Shown: positions 1-11,296 of the stretch, piece after piece | Layout: each line of letters opens with the position of its first letter | How positions within the stretch are numbered: the first letter of the stretch is position 1 | Assembly (NCBI RefSeq): GCF_040939455.1 | Contig: NC_134109.1 | Location: 74,367,001-74,431,000, forward strand | Reading direction: 5' to 3' | DNA length: 64,000 bases | From: Microcebus murinus | Lineage: Eukaryota > Chordata > Mammalia > Primates > Cheirogaleidae | Program-made: the position numbers and the translations under genes | Notes under the pieces: generated by a model | The model's database searches: none | The model's input: the letters and a program-made list of their open reading frames with translations, nothing else | What the model was told of the DNA's origin: nothing

Positions 1-470
1 CCAGTAGGGAGAAAGTTAGGTGTAGGTTATGAGAGGAACAGTTATAGGAGAGCTATGACTACTGTCAAGAGACTTGGTTACACTGCTCTTCAGTGGGAGC
101 AGGTCCGTATAGTCTCCTGCCTTTGCATGGTTCCCCACACTCCATACTGCTCTCTACCCGCCCCCTCCTTTTCCCCTTTGCATTTTTATCATGGACATGG
201 TCTTTCTTCTCAGTGCTGGCCTCATTGTTGGGAGGTGAAACTTTGTTAATAAGCTCCTGCTCTCCCTTTCTTCACCTTTCTCATTCTATCTCTGCCCCCT
301 TCCATGAACCCTGTGGTCTCCTTTCTTTTTCCTTGGGAGAGGTCAGGGGGGGAGTAGGATTGTCAGAGTTTTGTGAGGTCGTATATGGGGGAGTTTTAAC
401 AAACCAAGTCCTTCTACATTACTTTCCCCACTCTATTCTCTTTTCCTTTTTGATTGAGTTTGTATTTATT
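1..470. other. Intronic sequence, nothing recognised
   Basis: No exon or clear repeat is visible here. A 168-codon open frame starts at 93, but its last third is translated Alu and it has no family similarity I recognise. Confidence 0.5.
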
Positions 471-775
471 GGTTGGTTGATTGAGACAGAGTATCTCTCT
501 GTCACGCAGTCTGGAGTGCAGTGGCACCATCATAGCTCACTGCAGCCTCGAACTCCTGGGCTCAAGCGATCCTCTTGCGTAAGCCTCCTAAGTAGCTGAG
601 ACTACAGGCACGTGCCACCACACCCAGATAATTTTTTATTAAGTTTTTGTAGAGGCAGGGTCTCATCATGTTGCCCAGGCTGATCTTGAACTCCTGGGCT
701 CAAGTGATCCTCCCGCCTCAGCCTCCCAAAGGGCTGAGATTCCAGGTGTGAGGCATCCCACATGGCCTGGATTGA
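471..775 (-). mobile_element. Alu SINE (old, AluJ-like), antisense
   Basis: The + strand shows GAGACAGAGTATCTCTCTGTCAC, the two-monomer arrangement (GGCTCAAGCGATCCTC and GGCTCAAGTGATCCTC) and GCCTCCCAAAGGGCTGAGATT, so the element is read on the - strand. It is diverged. Flanks ATTGAGTTTGTATTTATTG and ATTGAATTTTTATTGAG may be an imperfect target duplication. Confidence 0.9.
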
Positions 776-2968
776 ATTTTTATTGAGCCCTAAAAAAAAA
801 GTCGGTAATTTGAACAAAACAGCTAAGTTTTATGGTGATTATTAGAAGTTAACATTGTAAACAAAATAATTTCTATCAACAGAGTAAAATAATCCTGTCA
901 ATCTCTGCTTTCCTGGGCTGAGAATAAATCTAGTCCATTTGCAAACAATTACTACACACCCACACTGTACAAGTCCATCATGTCAGCTACTTAAGGAAAT
1001 AAGAAAAAGAGCAAAATAGGCTATAAAGGAATTATTCTTAAAACGAACATCAGCCAAAGCCTGGTAAGCCAAGCCAACCTTACCTGTCTGTGACATCTTC
1101 CACATTTTGGAAGTAAATGACCAGATTTACTTAGGCTAAGCTAACAGACTACATAAAGGGCATGCCTTTCCCATCCCAATCTCTTGACCAAAGGTGCTCC
1201 TTCCGTCAAAAAGAACTCCCTTAAGTAACACTGCCTGTATTTTTACTAATTAGAAGCCCTTCAAACAGCAAGCACATTCTTTGTTTGTTTAGACGTGGTA
1301 CCTTTGGAGATAGAAATGTTCAGGGTTAAAAAATGGCTGGAGGGCTGGGAGAATTCCTGCATGTTCTTTCTACTTTCCCTGGTCTTGTGAAAAGCTGTCT
1401 CTGAACTGGAGAGGGAATTCAGCTATTGTGTAAGTCCCTGACCCTGTGCATGTGCCTAGAGCAGGCACATAGTTTTTATGTGTGCCTGTTAGTTTGAATT
1501 TGTGATACTGATCTGCTTTTTGTCCCTGCTGACGGTTATTATATCTTAATGGGTGAAACACTACTCTAATGATCCTTGTGTATATAATTCTTGTAGTACA
1601 GAGCAGGCACCAGAGGACCACATAAAAATGTTTGCCTCAATTTCCCTGCAAAAAAGAAGCCCAGAAACCAGACTTGACCAAGTAACAGATTTTTAAAGGT
1701 AAAGGAACCCAATAAAATTACCAGCTTTTCACAGCGTGTGTCTACTTCCTTTTGGCATATTGTGAGGTGTAGGTGAAATATTCTAACTAAACTGACAGTG
1801 TGAGTGGGGACAACTAAGGAGGGAGGGAGATAAAAGTAAAAACCACCAGCAATGATTGATATTGCAGTAGCAATGAGTTGTTGGGGTCTCCCCTTTGTGG
1901 ATTTGACACTTCACCTTTCTGACACCATCTGCAGGAGCGTTGGTATAATGAGCCCTATGCAGATGGGAACAAAAGCCAGGATTACTTGGAATTACTGTAT
2001 CAGGGCTTTGAGGCTTGCTGTAGAATCATGCCGGCTGGTATTTGTTTATTCAGCTTATAAGATGAAAGGTGTGTGTGTGTGTGTGTGTGTATGTATGCAC
2101 ACGAAAGGAACAGACAGAAACGGAGAGTGTGTATTTTTAACATGTAAAATGGAGCGTGGTATCTGATCCTAGGTAACTCCAAAAATATTTTAATCAAAGA
2201 CTGATTTCTTTCCACATTGTGATCATCAGTTAACTAATTAAATAGGTTTATGTAATGGCTTATAAGTTTAATGGTAAATGCTTTCAAGAATGACTTAAAC
2301 TGAGAGCATTTATTGATTCTCCTAGCACATTGTTCCAGTATTTTGGGAATAGTATTTTGGGAATAGAATTATCAGGTATGGATTCTGGGCCGCTAGAAGC
2401 TTTTAAACTATATTTGGTGAATAGAAGGTAGAATTATTTACACATAAGACACATAAGACTTAGGACCCCCAGGACTTATGCCCTTTTAATTTTTAAGCCT
2501 TTTGGCCAATACTTTAACCTTCCATGGCTACTCTGTAGGGTGAAAATAATAGAAATAATTTATTTTCCTTAATCTTCTGGGCTCAGCCAGATGATCTCTT
2601 GATATTGCTTCTTCCACCTATGAACTTAAGTTTTTATTTTTAAGACCCTTGTATAGAAGAGGAGAAACCTCAGTGGAATATTTGCCATTAGCCCTAAATT
2701 AATCTCTTTATCTGCTTCTTCCTTTACCAGTCCTTCTCCTCTACTTCACTCTTTCCCTAGCCTCTGGGGGAAAGATCACAGTCATGCCAGTCTCTTGTAC
2801 TCCTCTGCCTACTTCTGGGGGGATGGTACAAAGCTCTTCCTCTAAATTTAGGCACAAAGCCTCAGAGTGGTTTTAAACATCACTTCCTCATCTCCAGAGC
2901 TAGTTAGTGATATCACTGGATAGTGCTACAGAGTGCCTTCTCCACTGCCCTGTCTCTTCTGTCCACAC
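776..2968. other. Intronic sequence, mostly unassigned; GT microsatellite inside
   Basis: I see no exon and no repeat family I can name. A (GT) run lies at 2069-2090 and a 15-bp direct duplication (GTATTTTGGGAATA) near 2338-2366. Confidence 0.45.
2069..2090. repeat. (GT)11 microsatellite
   Basis: Uninterrupted GT dinucleotides, followed by ATGTATGCAC. Confidence 0.95.
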
Positions 2969-2969
2969 T

Positions 2970-3300
2970 GTTCAGGTGTTTGCTACCTCCTGCCCACTAC
3001 AATAGGCTCTAAACTGGTGTCCCCAAATTTTGACCTGTCCTGTGTAATACTCTGTTCAATTTACTCCTCTACTCATTGAGCACGATGACTCCGTTCTATA
3101 TATCAAGTCCCTTATGGGCTCTTTATGGCATTGACAATTCTGCAAGGTCTTGCCCCAAATAGTATTTGTGGCCTTCTGTCCCTAGTCCCTTTAATTAAGT
3201 CTCTCTTCAAGCCCAAACTGAACTACCTATCATCGTCTGAACCTTCCACAAGCCTGTCTGTACCTGCTTCTTCCAGTTGGAATTTATCATTCTTTTTAGT
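2970..3300 (+). mobile_element. LINE L2 3'-region fragment, sense
   Basis: Phrases such as CTTTATGGCATTGACAATTC, GGTCTTGCCCC and CCCAAACTGAACTACC line up with the L2 consensus stretch around the 'ggctccccattgcc ... gatctggcccc ... ccaaactggactac' region. Very diverged. Confidence 0.6.
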
Positions 3301-3839
3301 TGTTTTCTGTCTCTTACTGCATATTTACACATTGTCATTGTTTGGAATGAATTTGGCTTAATTAATGGTGATTAACAAATGGGTGTTTTAGGTGTCTGCC
3401 TTTAGCAATGTAACAGTTTACTCTTAACCTTTTTTCCTAAGGTGGATACTGCTATTTAAAACTTTGAGAGTAAGAATTATAAGGTATTTTCCTTATTCAT
3501 TCCCTAATAGTGAGAAAATACATTTGTTAAACTTGCTTCTGTTACGGAATATTTAAGCAAGCAATGGATCTACACTAAGTAAGTGAGTGGAGGGCATGAT
3601 TATCTACCACTTCTTACTAAACCTCAATTTTTGGGGGCAGAGATAAATCGGAAACAAAAAATCAACTTTAATTCAAATACCCTCCCTCCACAATGTAATA
3701 TTTTTATCTGTCAAAATCCTATCCCTCTTGAGAATCTCTCTGTTTTCTGTTTCTAGACCCCATGTCCTCTTTGTCAGGAAACTTTTCCTCACATCAGCAG
3801 AGGGACTCACTCTTCAGGAATCCTGTGGCATATGTCACA

Positions 3840-4440
3840 TCCACAAGCATTTATTTTATGCCTATTGCACCCCAGGTACTGTGCTGGGAGCTAAAGTTAT
3901 CAAGATGCATAAGAAACCATCCCTGACTACAAGGCTTTCACAAACTAGTGGGGGAAGGAAACTATTAGGCAACATACTATAATATAGATTCTTAAAATAT
4001 ACTCTCTTCACCTTATGTAAAATATAAGAAAGGAGACATGGCAGAGGAAAAGATCAAGAACTTAATGATCCAAAGGTCAAGAAGTGCCCTTCCCAGGCAG
4101 GAAAGCCTTGACTCCTGGGCCTTGGAGGATGATGTGTGGAGAGAGGGGAAGCCATGGCATATTTAGGAACGGGGCATTGCCTAATATGGCTGGAGCCTGA
4201 GGTGCTTGGAGGAAGTGGTAGGGGATGAGATTGGAAGTATGGTTTGGGGCCAGGCAAGGAGTGAGCTTAAAAACCAGGCCAAAGAGCTTGGACTTCCCTT
4301 AATATTTACAGGAAGATATTGGAGGTATTTCTAACTTCAGAGTAAAATTTTGAGGTCCGCGTTTTAAAAAAATAACTTTGGTAATATAGTGAAGGATGGA
4401 TTGGTGGGAAAGATTGAAATTATAGATAAAAATTAGGTCA
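3840..4440 (-). mobile_element. LINE L2 fragment, antisense
   Basis: The + strand reads AAGCATTTATTTTATGCC, CAGGTACTGTGCTGGGAGC, ACTAGTGGGGGAAGG and then a G-rich run with CCTTCCCAGGCAGGAAAGCC. This is the usual reverse complement of an L2 3' half. No reading frame survives. Confidence 0.6.
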
Positions 4441-4849
4441 ACTTTCTCAGTGGTCCCAGAGGTATCTTGTATTTCCAGTAAGACATTTGATACATTATTT
4501 TGTTTTAATAAAATTACTATCAAATTGTTTTTTACTTTGCCTTGAGCATCTGTTCCAAACAGAAACGTTATTTTTTTTGTAATTACAGTGATTTGTGTGT
4601 GTATTTTCCTATTAATAATGCTTCCTGAAGTTGGGCCTTGAGTAGGGTTTTGAAGGGCTGAAAGAGTTTCATAGCAACTACTATCTGTAACACCTAAGAA
4701 TTCTGGAAAGTTGCACTTATAGCACAAATCACTCAGTAGTTGTAGTCTTCTTTCTCTAATTCCTTTCAGACATTAAAGGAGATAAGACATTAACAAGCAT
4801 TAAAACCCAGTAACCGGGTATATATTTGAAATCATAGTAGTTATAGTTC

Positions 4850-5010
4850 ATAGGTACCATTTTGAGTTCATACCATGTTCATGTGCTATGCCAAGCAAAC
4901 ATATTACCTCACTTAATATTTTCAGTAAGTAGTTATTAGATCCATTTTCTAGATATGCTGAGGTTCAGACCATTTAACATGTCAGGATCACATAATGAGT
5001 ACATTTTGCT
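4850..5010 (+). mobile_element. MIR SINE fragment
   Basis: Matches the MIR core order: a conserved 'size-of-class/ATTACCTCACTTAAT' part, then AGATCCATTTTCTAGATATG and TGAGGTTCAGA. Confidence 0.6.
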
Positions 5011-5029
5011 CTGTTCATGATAGTCATCT

Positions 5030-5420
5030 TGAAGTCCTTCTGTAACTTGAATGTGTTCCTTCATCAGAGAAAGAAATTTGTCTTTGCAGTTACCTCTCCC
5101 TGGAACATTCTTCTCCCAGATTACTTGCAAAAGTGACCTCTTTAGGTCTTCATTTATGTGTCACTTCCTCAAAGATGACTTCCTTGATTATACTATCTAA
5201 TGTGCATTCCTCTATTTTAGTTTCTTCATAGTATATCATTACCTGAAATTATATATTTACTTGTTTATTTTCTACCCCCAATCTAGGATATGATGTCCTG
5301 AGATCAGTTCTTTGAATGTCTTGTACACTTCTAACTTACATCCACAGCCTTTTAGGACAGTTTCTGGAACTTAGTGCACATTCAACAAATACGTATTCAA
5401 GGGCTAGATGTGTGAATGAA
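5030..5420 (+). mobile_element. LINE L2 3' end, sense
   Basis: Contains CTCCCTGGAACATTCTTCTC, TTATGTGTCACTTCCTC, GATGACTTCCTTGATTATAC and finally CAACAAATACGTATTCAAG, in L2 consensus order (Cys-rich end of ORF2, then 3' UTR). Confidence 0.65.
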
Positions 5421-7246
5421 CAAATGTCTCCAGAGCCCATGACTTATTCTTTGGTCCCATCCTCTCTAGGTGGTTTCTTTGTGCTACCTAGCACACTGGA
5501 AGGGGATTGATTGACAGTATAACCTGTCAAGCCGTGTATCTGGGACCAGACTGATTAACTTTTAAAACTGAATATTAAGTCACTAGGAAAAGAAACTCAT
5601 AGATCATTCTCTTTCTCATGAGTTAAGATTTTTTGATTATATCTAAGCTTATACTTGTATATAGTTACCTAGCATGTGTGATTAGCTTAGAAGCAAAAAG
5701 TTTCTGGTAGATTATTTTGAGAATTTTACCTTATACATTCGTGTTGGCTGAGTTTTGTAGAACATTGGGATTTACATAAAACAGACATTGTTCCTGGCTA
5801 TTTTGATGTTTAAAGCACTAGACATTTAAAAATACATGTCCTATCTGACATCTGCTTGATAAATTAGTGAATTTATATTATCTTCAAACACAAAATAACA
5901 GCCCTGCAAAGGTAAATTGTTTTTCCTCAAATTACATTTTTCTTTTGTGATTTCAGATTGGCCTTTTTTAAAGCATAATTTTCCTTTGTCTTGGTGGTCT
6001 GAGGTGGCTTATTTTGTCACTAGCATATTTACCTCTTTTCTCACTACCCCACATACCTAGGAGTAGCTTGCTGATTAACTCCTAAGTTCGAGAAGGTGGC
6101 CTGTGAAGGAATTTTAAGTACATTTCTCGGTGTTCTGTGAAGTTACATGATCTTAGCTCAGTTGTATGAAAGGGTTTCATATGATTCTAAACTACAGAAG
6201 AAGCGAAACAATTCAAAAGCAACCTGCCCTTCACCTTGATCCCTACCTTCTCCAAATACCATGATGTAATGCAAATGAACAGAATAATGGTTGAGGAGCA
6301 AAATTTTAAGGCATTCTAAGTATCACTGGTTGATTTAATAAAATTAATTAGCCTGCCATGGAGAAAATTTACTAGCGTGCTGGTTAATTTCACAACGCAA
6401 AGTCAGGGAAGGGAGGTAGGGTTGAAGGAACAACCTTATTAGTTTGAATAATTATTTAAAGATGTGGACCTGCCTATTTCAAACACTTTGATAGCCAAAT
6501 TCATTAAGGCTTTAATCTCAAGGTTTTCCATCCCAGTGTATATGGGAAGGAACCTCTCTAGATGAAATCATAAGTATATTAGTTAACAGCTAAGTGACTT
6601 ATTTAAGATACAGAACAACAAGTAGAATCCTAATAAAACCATGGGAATGAGAACCTGCCTTAAAACTGGCTCATGGGAGGTTTCCATAATCTTAATTTGC
6701 TATTGATGCAATTATTGCTTTTTCTTGTCTTTTTAATCCAAACAAGATGTTTGCAGTGGCCGTGGAAAGGTGCCTGAAATCACATGCCTGAATTCATTTA
6801 ATTTGCCAACATTGTCTTTTTTCTCTCTCTCTTTCTGGTAATGGGCAAGAGTCAGTTCTGGTGCATTAGGTACTAAATCTCTTCAATTACCAGCCAAGAA
6901 GAAAGATTTAAAATTGTGCTTCAAACCAACAAACTGATTTAGTTTTAAAGCACAAACACTTCTCCTGTGGAGCCTAAATTAAACTGCAAAAGGACCCAGA
7001 GGCCGAGGAATTAAACAAGGCAGGGCTGAGGCTCAGGCCAGTGATAGGAACCATTTTGGTTTCTTTCATTTGAACCCCCTGTTGCGAAAGGAAGGTGGGC
7101 AGAAACAAGCTAAAAGGCACAACTTGTGGAAGAAAGTGCAATGCTATATTAATTGCTTGATAACTGGACATGGAGTAAAGTTGGTGCAGAGGATCTAATC
7201 AAATCCTTATCCTCTTTTCCTTCTCTTTTCTTCGGGTGCCTGGCAG
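5421..7246. other. Repeat-poor, AT-rich intron upstream of exon A
   Basis: No interspersed repeat recognised. The part at about 6270-6960 has several ATTAATTAG / CAATTATTGC / TTTAATTTG-type homeodomain-like words. It could be conserved non-coding DNA; I cannot test conservation here. Confidence 0.4.
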
Positions 7247-7308
7247 CCATTTTCAATGTGGACGACTCTGTGGTTGATCTGGAGACCCTGGCAGCCTTGT
7301 ATGAAAAC
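7247..7308 (+). CDS. FMN1: FMN1 exon A: FH2 segment IFNVDDSVVDLETLAALYEN
   Basis: This 62-bp exon follows a pyrimidine-rich tract ending in AG at 7245-7246 and is followed by a strong donor GTGAGT at 7309. It begins with two bases that complete a codon started in the previous exon (G|CC, alanine expected), then encodes 20 residues beginning IFNVDD and ending LAALYEN, finishing in phase 0. It belongs to the FH2 region ahead of the helical post, where formins carry a conserved IxxLD-like stretch followed by a leucine-rich helix. The reading frame is open upstream into the intron only by chance (an ATG at 7153); that ATG is not a real start. The preceding exon is not in the window: I looked for the expected upstream FH2 residues and did not see them. 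Confidence 0.92.
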
Positions 7309-7739
7309 GTGAGTGTTAAAGCTAGATTCCCAATCTTTCTCCTACCCCAAAAATCACTGAACCATTCATGTTCTTTGGTGAGAAGGATTTTGACATAGCA
7401 GGGAATAGAGCATAGCACAGAAACACAAGCTTGAATGGGAGTGGACACGAGAGAGGCACTAGGTTCCTCACTCTCACTGTGGTAATTGCAAATACTACAT
7501 CTTGTTGCACATCTGCAAGGCAGGGTAGTTCACGTGGAGACCACATAAGTACCCTGGAACCCAGCCCTGACACCTACTGGCAGAGTGAATGGAGATAAGT
7601 TGCCTTCTTCAACCATGACATACACCAGTGTCTTCCTCTGAAGAATGGAAATGCTAATACCAGCTTGGATGATAACTCTTAGTCCAAATGAGCTGGTGGC
7701 ATTGATATGAGAAGGAGTATAGGATGGTGGGTATGTGTT

Positions 7740-7920
7740 TAGATTTTACGTTTGAGGCTTTACTATTGCCTGCTGAGTGAATAACCTTGGGCCAGTTGCT
7801 TAAACTCTTCAAATCCTGTTTGATCATCAGTACAGTGGAGAATATAGTGGGCTCTACCTCATTTTTTTAGATTAAATGAGAATTTAATACATGTAGCAGT
7901 AGCAGTGTATTTTGAAAGTA
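7740..7920 (+). mobile_element. MIR SINE fragment
   Basis: CTTGGGCCAGTTGCTTAAAC, then ATCAGTACAGTGGAGAATA and TAAATGAGAATTTAATACATG, follow the 3' half of the MIR consensus. Confidence 0.65.
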
Positions 7921-8917
7921 AACAGCACTGTACACATGTAAGGTCTTTTGGTTTTGGTTATAAGGTGGAAATAAATAACCCACAGAATTAGCAGCCTCTC
8001 TTGAGAAGATGACACAGAAGAGTCAATTCCCACAATTGTTTATTGCTCTGGTTTCACTGTTAGGTTGCAAAAACATAGACTGAACCAGAGCCTCTTAAGT
8101 AACGGTATTTCCCAGGAAGCTGCTTGGGGCTCCACGATATGCTATAGTCACTCAGCTAAACAAATGATTTATTTCAATATTTATGTCCCCTGGGACCTTA
8201 AGTCTCTTAGGAAATTTCTGTAGCCTAATATTCTAGGCTTGGTGGGATTACCAATTTCCTACTCATTTTCACATCTTTCATATATGAAGGATGTTTGGTA
8301 AAACCAGTTAGGAACTTCTAACATGTTTGCATCAGAAAAGCTTTCATTAATAAACCTTAAGGCACAAAAATACCAGGCCATCGGGAGGTAATTATACATT
8401 AGTTCAATACTTGGAGGTCAGAAATGTATAGTGGCAAAAGGACCAGTTCTGAGTCAGAAGTTTTTTACCAGGTACTTAGAGTAAGCCTCACTGGAATCAT
8501 CTGTTAACTGAAAAGACAGTAATTGATGTTAAAGGACTTTGTCAAAGGCAAAGCACCTTCCAGATGCTTTTTGTTGTTACCATGAGCTCTGGACTGTGCC
8601 CATGGTGGGTACTTGTTAGCTCACAGTGGAGGCTAGCTGCATGCAACTGAAATAGCTGGATAAATTGGGAAGGTATGTGATCAAATGCCAAAATAAGGGG
8701 TATAGACAAGTACTTATGAAATGCGGAAAAAGGGAAGATGGTGACTAGAAATAGGAATGGGGAGCCAGTGTAAGTTAGGATGGCTGTTCTGAGGGTAGGG
8801 AGGCGAATGGGGAGGGTGACTTGGCCCAAGCCTGCTTACAGGGGAAGAGATGGGGGAGTCAAAGGTAGCATAGCAGACAAATGTCTGGGTGCATTTGTTA
8901 TGACCATTTGTATTACC
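7921..8917. other. Intronic sequence, nothing recognised
   Basis: No exon, RNA gene or nameable repeat is visible between the MIR and MER5 fragments in the intron between exons A and B. Confidence 0.45.
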
Positions 8918-9084
8918 CAGTGATTCTCAAACTTCAGCATGCATTAGAATCACCTGGAGGGCTTGTTGGCCCCACTCCTGGAGTTTCTCTTATCTAGAGT
9001 TGGCCAGTATTTGTATTCCTAACAAGTGACAGGTGATGATACTACTAGTCTAGAGAAGTCTAGAGAATGGAATCACACTTCTTT

Positions 9085-9118
<34 letters not shown>

Positions 9119-9424
9119 GAGATGTAGTCTTACCCTGTCACCAGGCTAGAGAGCAGAGGTGTTATCATAGCTCACTGAAACCTCAAACTCTTGGGCTCAA
9201 GCAATCCTCCTGTCTTAGCCTTCCCAGTAGCTGGGACTACAGACATGCACCCCATGCCTGGCTAATTTTTCTATTTTTTGTAGAGACAGGGTCTTGCTTT
9301 TGCTCAGGCTGGTCTCTAACTCCTGACCTCAAGTGATCCTCCTACCTCGGCCTCCCAAAGTTCTAGGATTGTAGGCCTGAGCCACTGCACCCAGCCTAGG
9401 GAATCACACTTTGAGACCCACCAC
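8918..9424 (+). mobile_element. MER5-type hAT-Charlie element, split by an Alu
   Basis: Left part 8918-9068 starts CAGTGATTCTCAAACTTCAG and carries the MER5 body (ATTAGAATCACCTGGAGGGC). The right terminus CACACTTTGAGACCCACCAC reappears after the Alu at 9404-9424. The element is non-autonomous, with no coding content. Confidence 0.8.
9081..9399 (-). mobile_element. Strepsirrhine-type Alu, antisense, inserted in MER5
   Basis: A run of 31 T at 9087-9117 (poly-A tail of the - strand element) is followed by a full Alu body. It has the strepsirrhine variant TTGCTTTTGCTCAGGCTGGT in place of the usual 'tatgttgcccaggctggt'. It is flanked by a perfect 12-bp duplication GGAATCACACTT at 9069-9080 and 9400-9411. 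It ends about 70 bp before exon B. Confidence 0.93.
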
Positions 9425-9470
9425 CTTAGACAGATTCTCACTTTTTTCTTTTGTTTTCTATTGAATGCAG

Positions 9471-9559
9471 AGAGCTCAAGAGGATGAATTGGTTAAAATA
9501 AGAAAGTATTACGAGACATCTAAAGAAGAAGAATTGAAGCTACTGGATAAACCTGAGCA
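9471..9559 (+). CDS. FMN1: FMN1 exon B: FH2 helix segment [10 protein letters not shown]...LLDKPE
   Basis: The 89-bp exon follows TTGAATGCAG and ends before donor GTAAGG at 9560. It starts in phase 0 and encodes 29 residues ([20 protein letters not shown], then ELKLLDKPE) plus the first two bases of a glutamine codon, CA, completed by A in the next exon. The segment is charged and helical. It ends in the LDKPEQF motif, equivalent to the conserved L..AE.FL segment of FH2 domains. Placing the donor one base earlier than CAG is required both for a GT and for frame continuity with the next exon. An antisense Alu ends only about 70 bp upstream, so the acceptor's branch point must lie in the short gap or within old MER5/Alu-edge sequence. 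Confidence 0.95.
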
Positions 9560-10959
9560 GTAAGGACACTGGAACACTTTTCTCTTAGGCCAAAAGAACT
9601 GCGGTTTCTAGCTTCTTGCCTCCCAGCTCTGAATAACCAAATCTAAATTGTACAGTGAGCTAATTCACATCCCCGTCATCCCTGTGACCTATTGCATGCA
9701 GCAGAGTGACCCTGCTGCCGGGAAAGGCAGCCCAGAGATTTGTGCTGCTGAACACAATATGCCTCCCTCCCTCCCCTCACCCCACGTGACTCCCCTTTTT
9801 TGTTCTAGCAACTTGTTAATTCCTCCTAGACTAAACATTTTGGCCAAAAAGGACTGAGGAAGGAAGAAGGCATTGCTCTGTTTAAGGTTCTGCTGATGTT
9901 GTTAAAAAGATGATATGAGAGTCACAGAATTAAAATTTATTTTTCTAAACGTCACATCCAGTAAACGTAGCCAGAATGTGCCAGCTTTCCCAGATTTCTC
10001 CACCTGCTCTGCCCAAGTTCGGTGTGACTTTCTCACCCTCACCCTGCCTGTGCTTGTTCTTTTCCCCACTCACTGTGTAGAGCTGCTTGCCCTACAGTTG
10101 GGGATTTTGTTCCATATAGTTTGTGAACCCAAAACTCCAGTGTAGAACTGAGTGACTCTTGTCCTAGGCTGGGCTTTTGGGGCCTCCAAGCCACAGATAA
10201 GCTTCCGGGGCTCTGCAACCCCACAGTCCCACCCAGCATTTCAGGGCCTAGGACTCTGTGAAAATGTAGAGTGGGTTCAGAGTAGACGGGGGCTTCTTGG
10301 CCTGTTGCTACTTTGAATGCTTCTTGTCCAATTCAGGCCAACCCTCTCAACCTAGAGGTGAGGCAAGTATAGAAAACAAAGAGGAAATGGAGCGATCAGA
10401 TTTAGGGTAACAAGTCAGCCGTAGAGGCATCCATGCCTTGTGCTGAAGCCTCTATGCCTCGTCCTTGGGTCTTCTAGAATGCCTGTCACCATGGATACCT
10501 GGACATTTAGACCCAGAAAAATAGCTCTAAATGACTGGGGAAGGGGGAGAGATTTCTAGGTTTATTCAGTTACTGACAAACCTTCATGATAGTTTTGGGA
10601 ACCTTAGCTGAGTTGCTGTCATGTGGAGTGTGGCCCAAGATCCTTCTCCCCAAGTAAGTTCATAAAGCCTAGAAATATTGTGAATCAGATCAGATGGGCT
10701 TCGACTGCCCTTCTGTTCCACACACCTGAGGCCCCTCCCTACCGCCTCCTACACCCAACCTATCCTGTGGTTTATTCCCAAGTCATGTTTCCTAATACAA
10801 TAAATTAATTGCTGCTAAGGTTCTAATGACTAAAAGTGAAGTGACCAATAATGGGATATTCAGACACTGTGACAAGGCCATGTGTGTATTTGGGGACAGT
10901 CAGGCAAATCAAGCATTTGAGTAGTGCCAATTATTCCAAGTTGTGCAACTCCTCTAAGC
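9560..10959. other. Intronic sequence, nothing recognised
   Basis: Apparently unique intron sequence downstream of exon B; no repeat family assigned and no splice-bounded open frame. Confidence 0.45.
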
Positions 10960-11296
10960 CTGGAGTTGGCAAACTTCCTGTGAAGGACCAGATAGTATTT
11001 TGGGCTTTGTGGGTCATAGGATCTGTCACAGCTATTCAAGTCAGCCATTGTAGGGCAAAAGCAGCCACGGACAATACATAAGCAAATGGGGACAGCTGTG
11101 TACCAGTGAAATTTTATTTATCAACAGCAAAATTTGAGTTTCCTATCATTTTTACATGTCACGAAATGTTATCCATCTATTGATACTATTTTCAACCATT
11201 TAAAAATGTAAAAACCATTCTTAGTTCACGGGCCATACAAAAACAAATGGTGGGCTGGATTAGGGCTGCCCATGGGTGTAATTTGCCAACCCCTTA
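10960..11296 (+). mobile_element. MER-type non-autonomous hAT element
   Basis: The ends are inverted: CTGGAGTTGGCAAACTTCCTG on the left and TTTGCCAACCCCTTA on the right (expected CAGGGGTTGGCAAA / TTTGCCAACCCCTG). Between them are the family's GGACCAGATAGTATTTTGGG, AGCAGCCACGGACAATAC and GGGCTGGATTAGGGC phrases. I am sure of the hAT-type class, less sure of the family name. Confidence 0.75.

Noticed and set aside
93..599. 168-codon open frame
   Set aside because: Its end is translated antisense Alu and the rest has no protein-family or splice-site support.
7153..7246. ATG opening a frame into exon A, as an alternative start
   Set aside because: It lies in the intron; the exon is clearly bounded by a pyrimidine tract and AG, and the family continues upstream.
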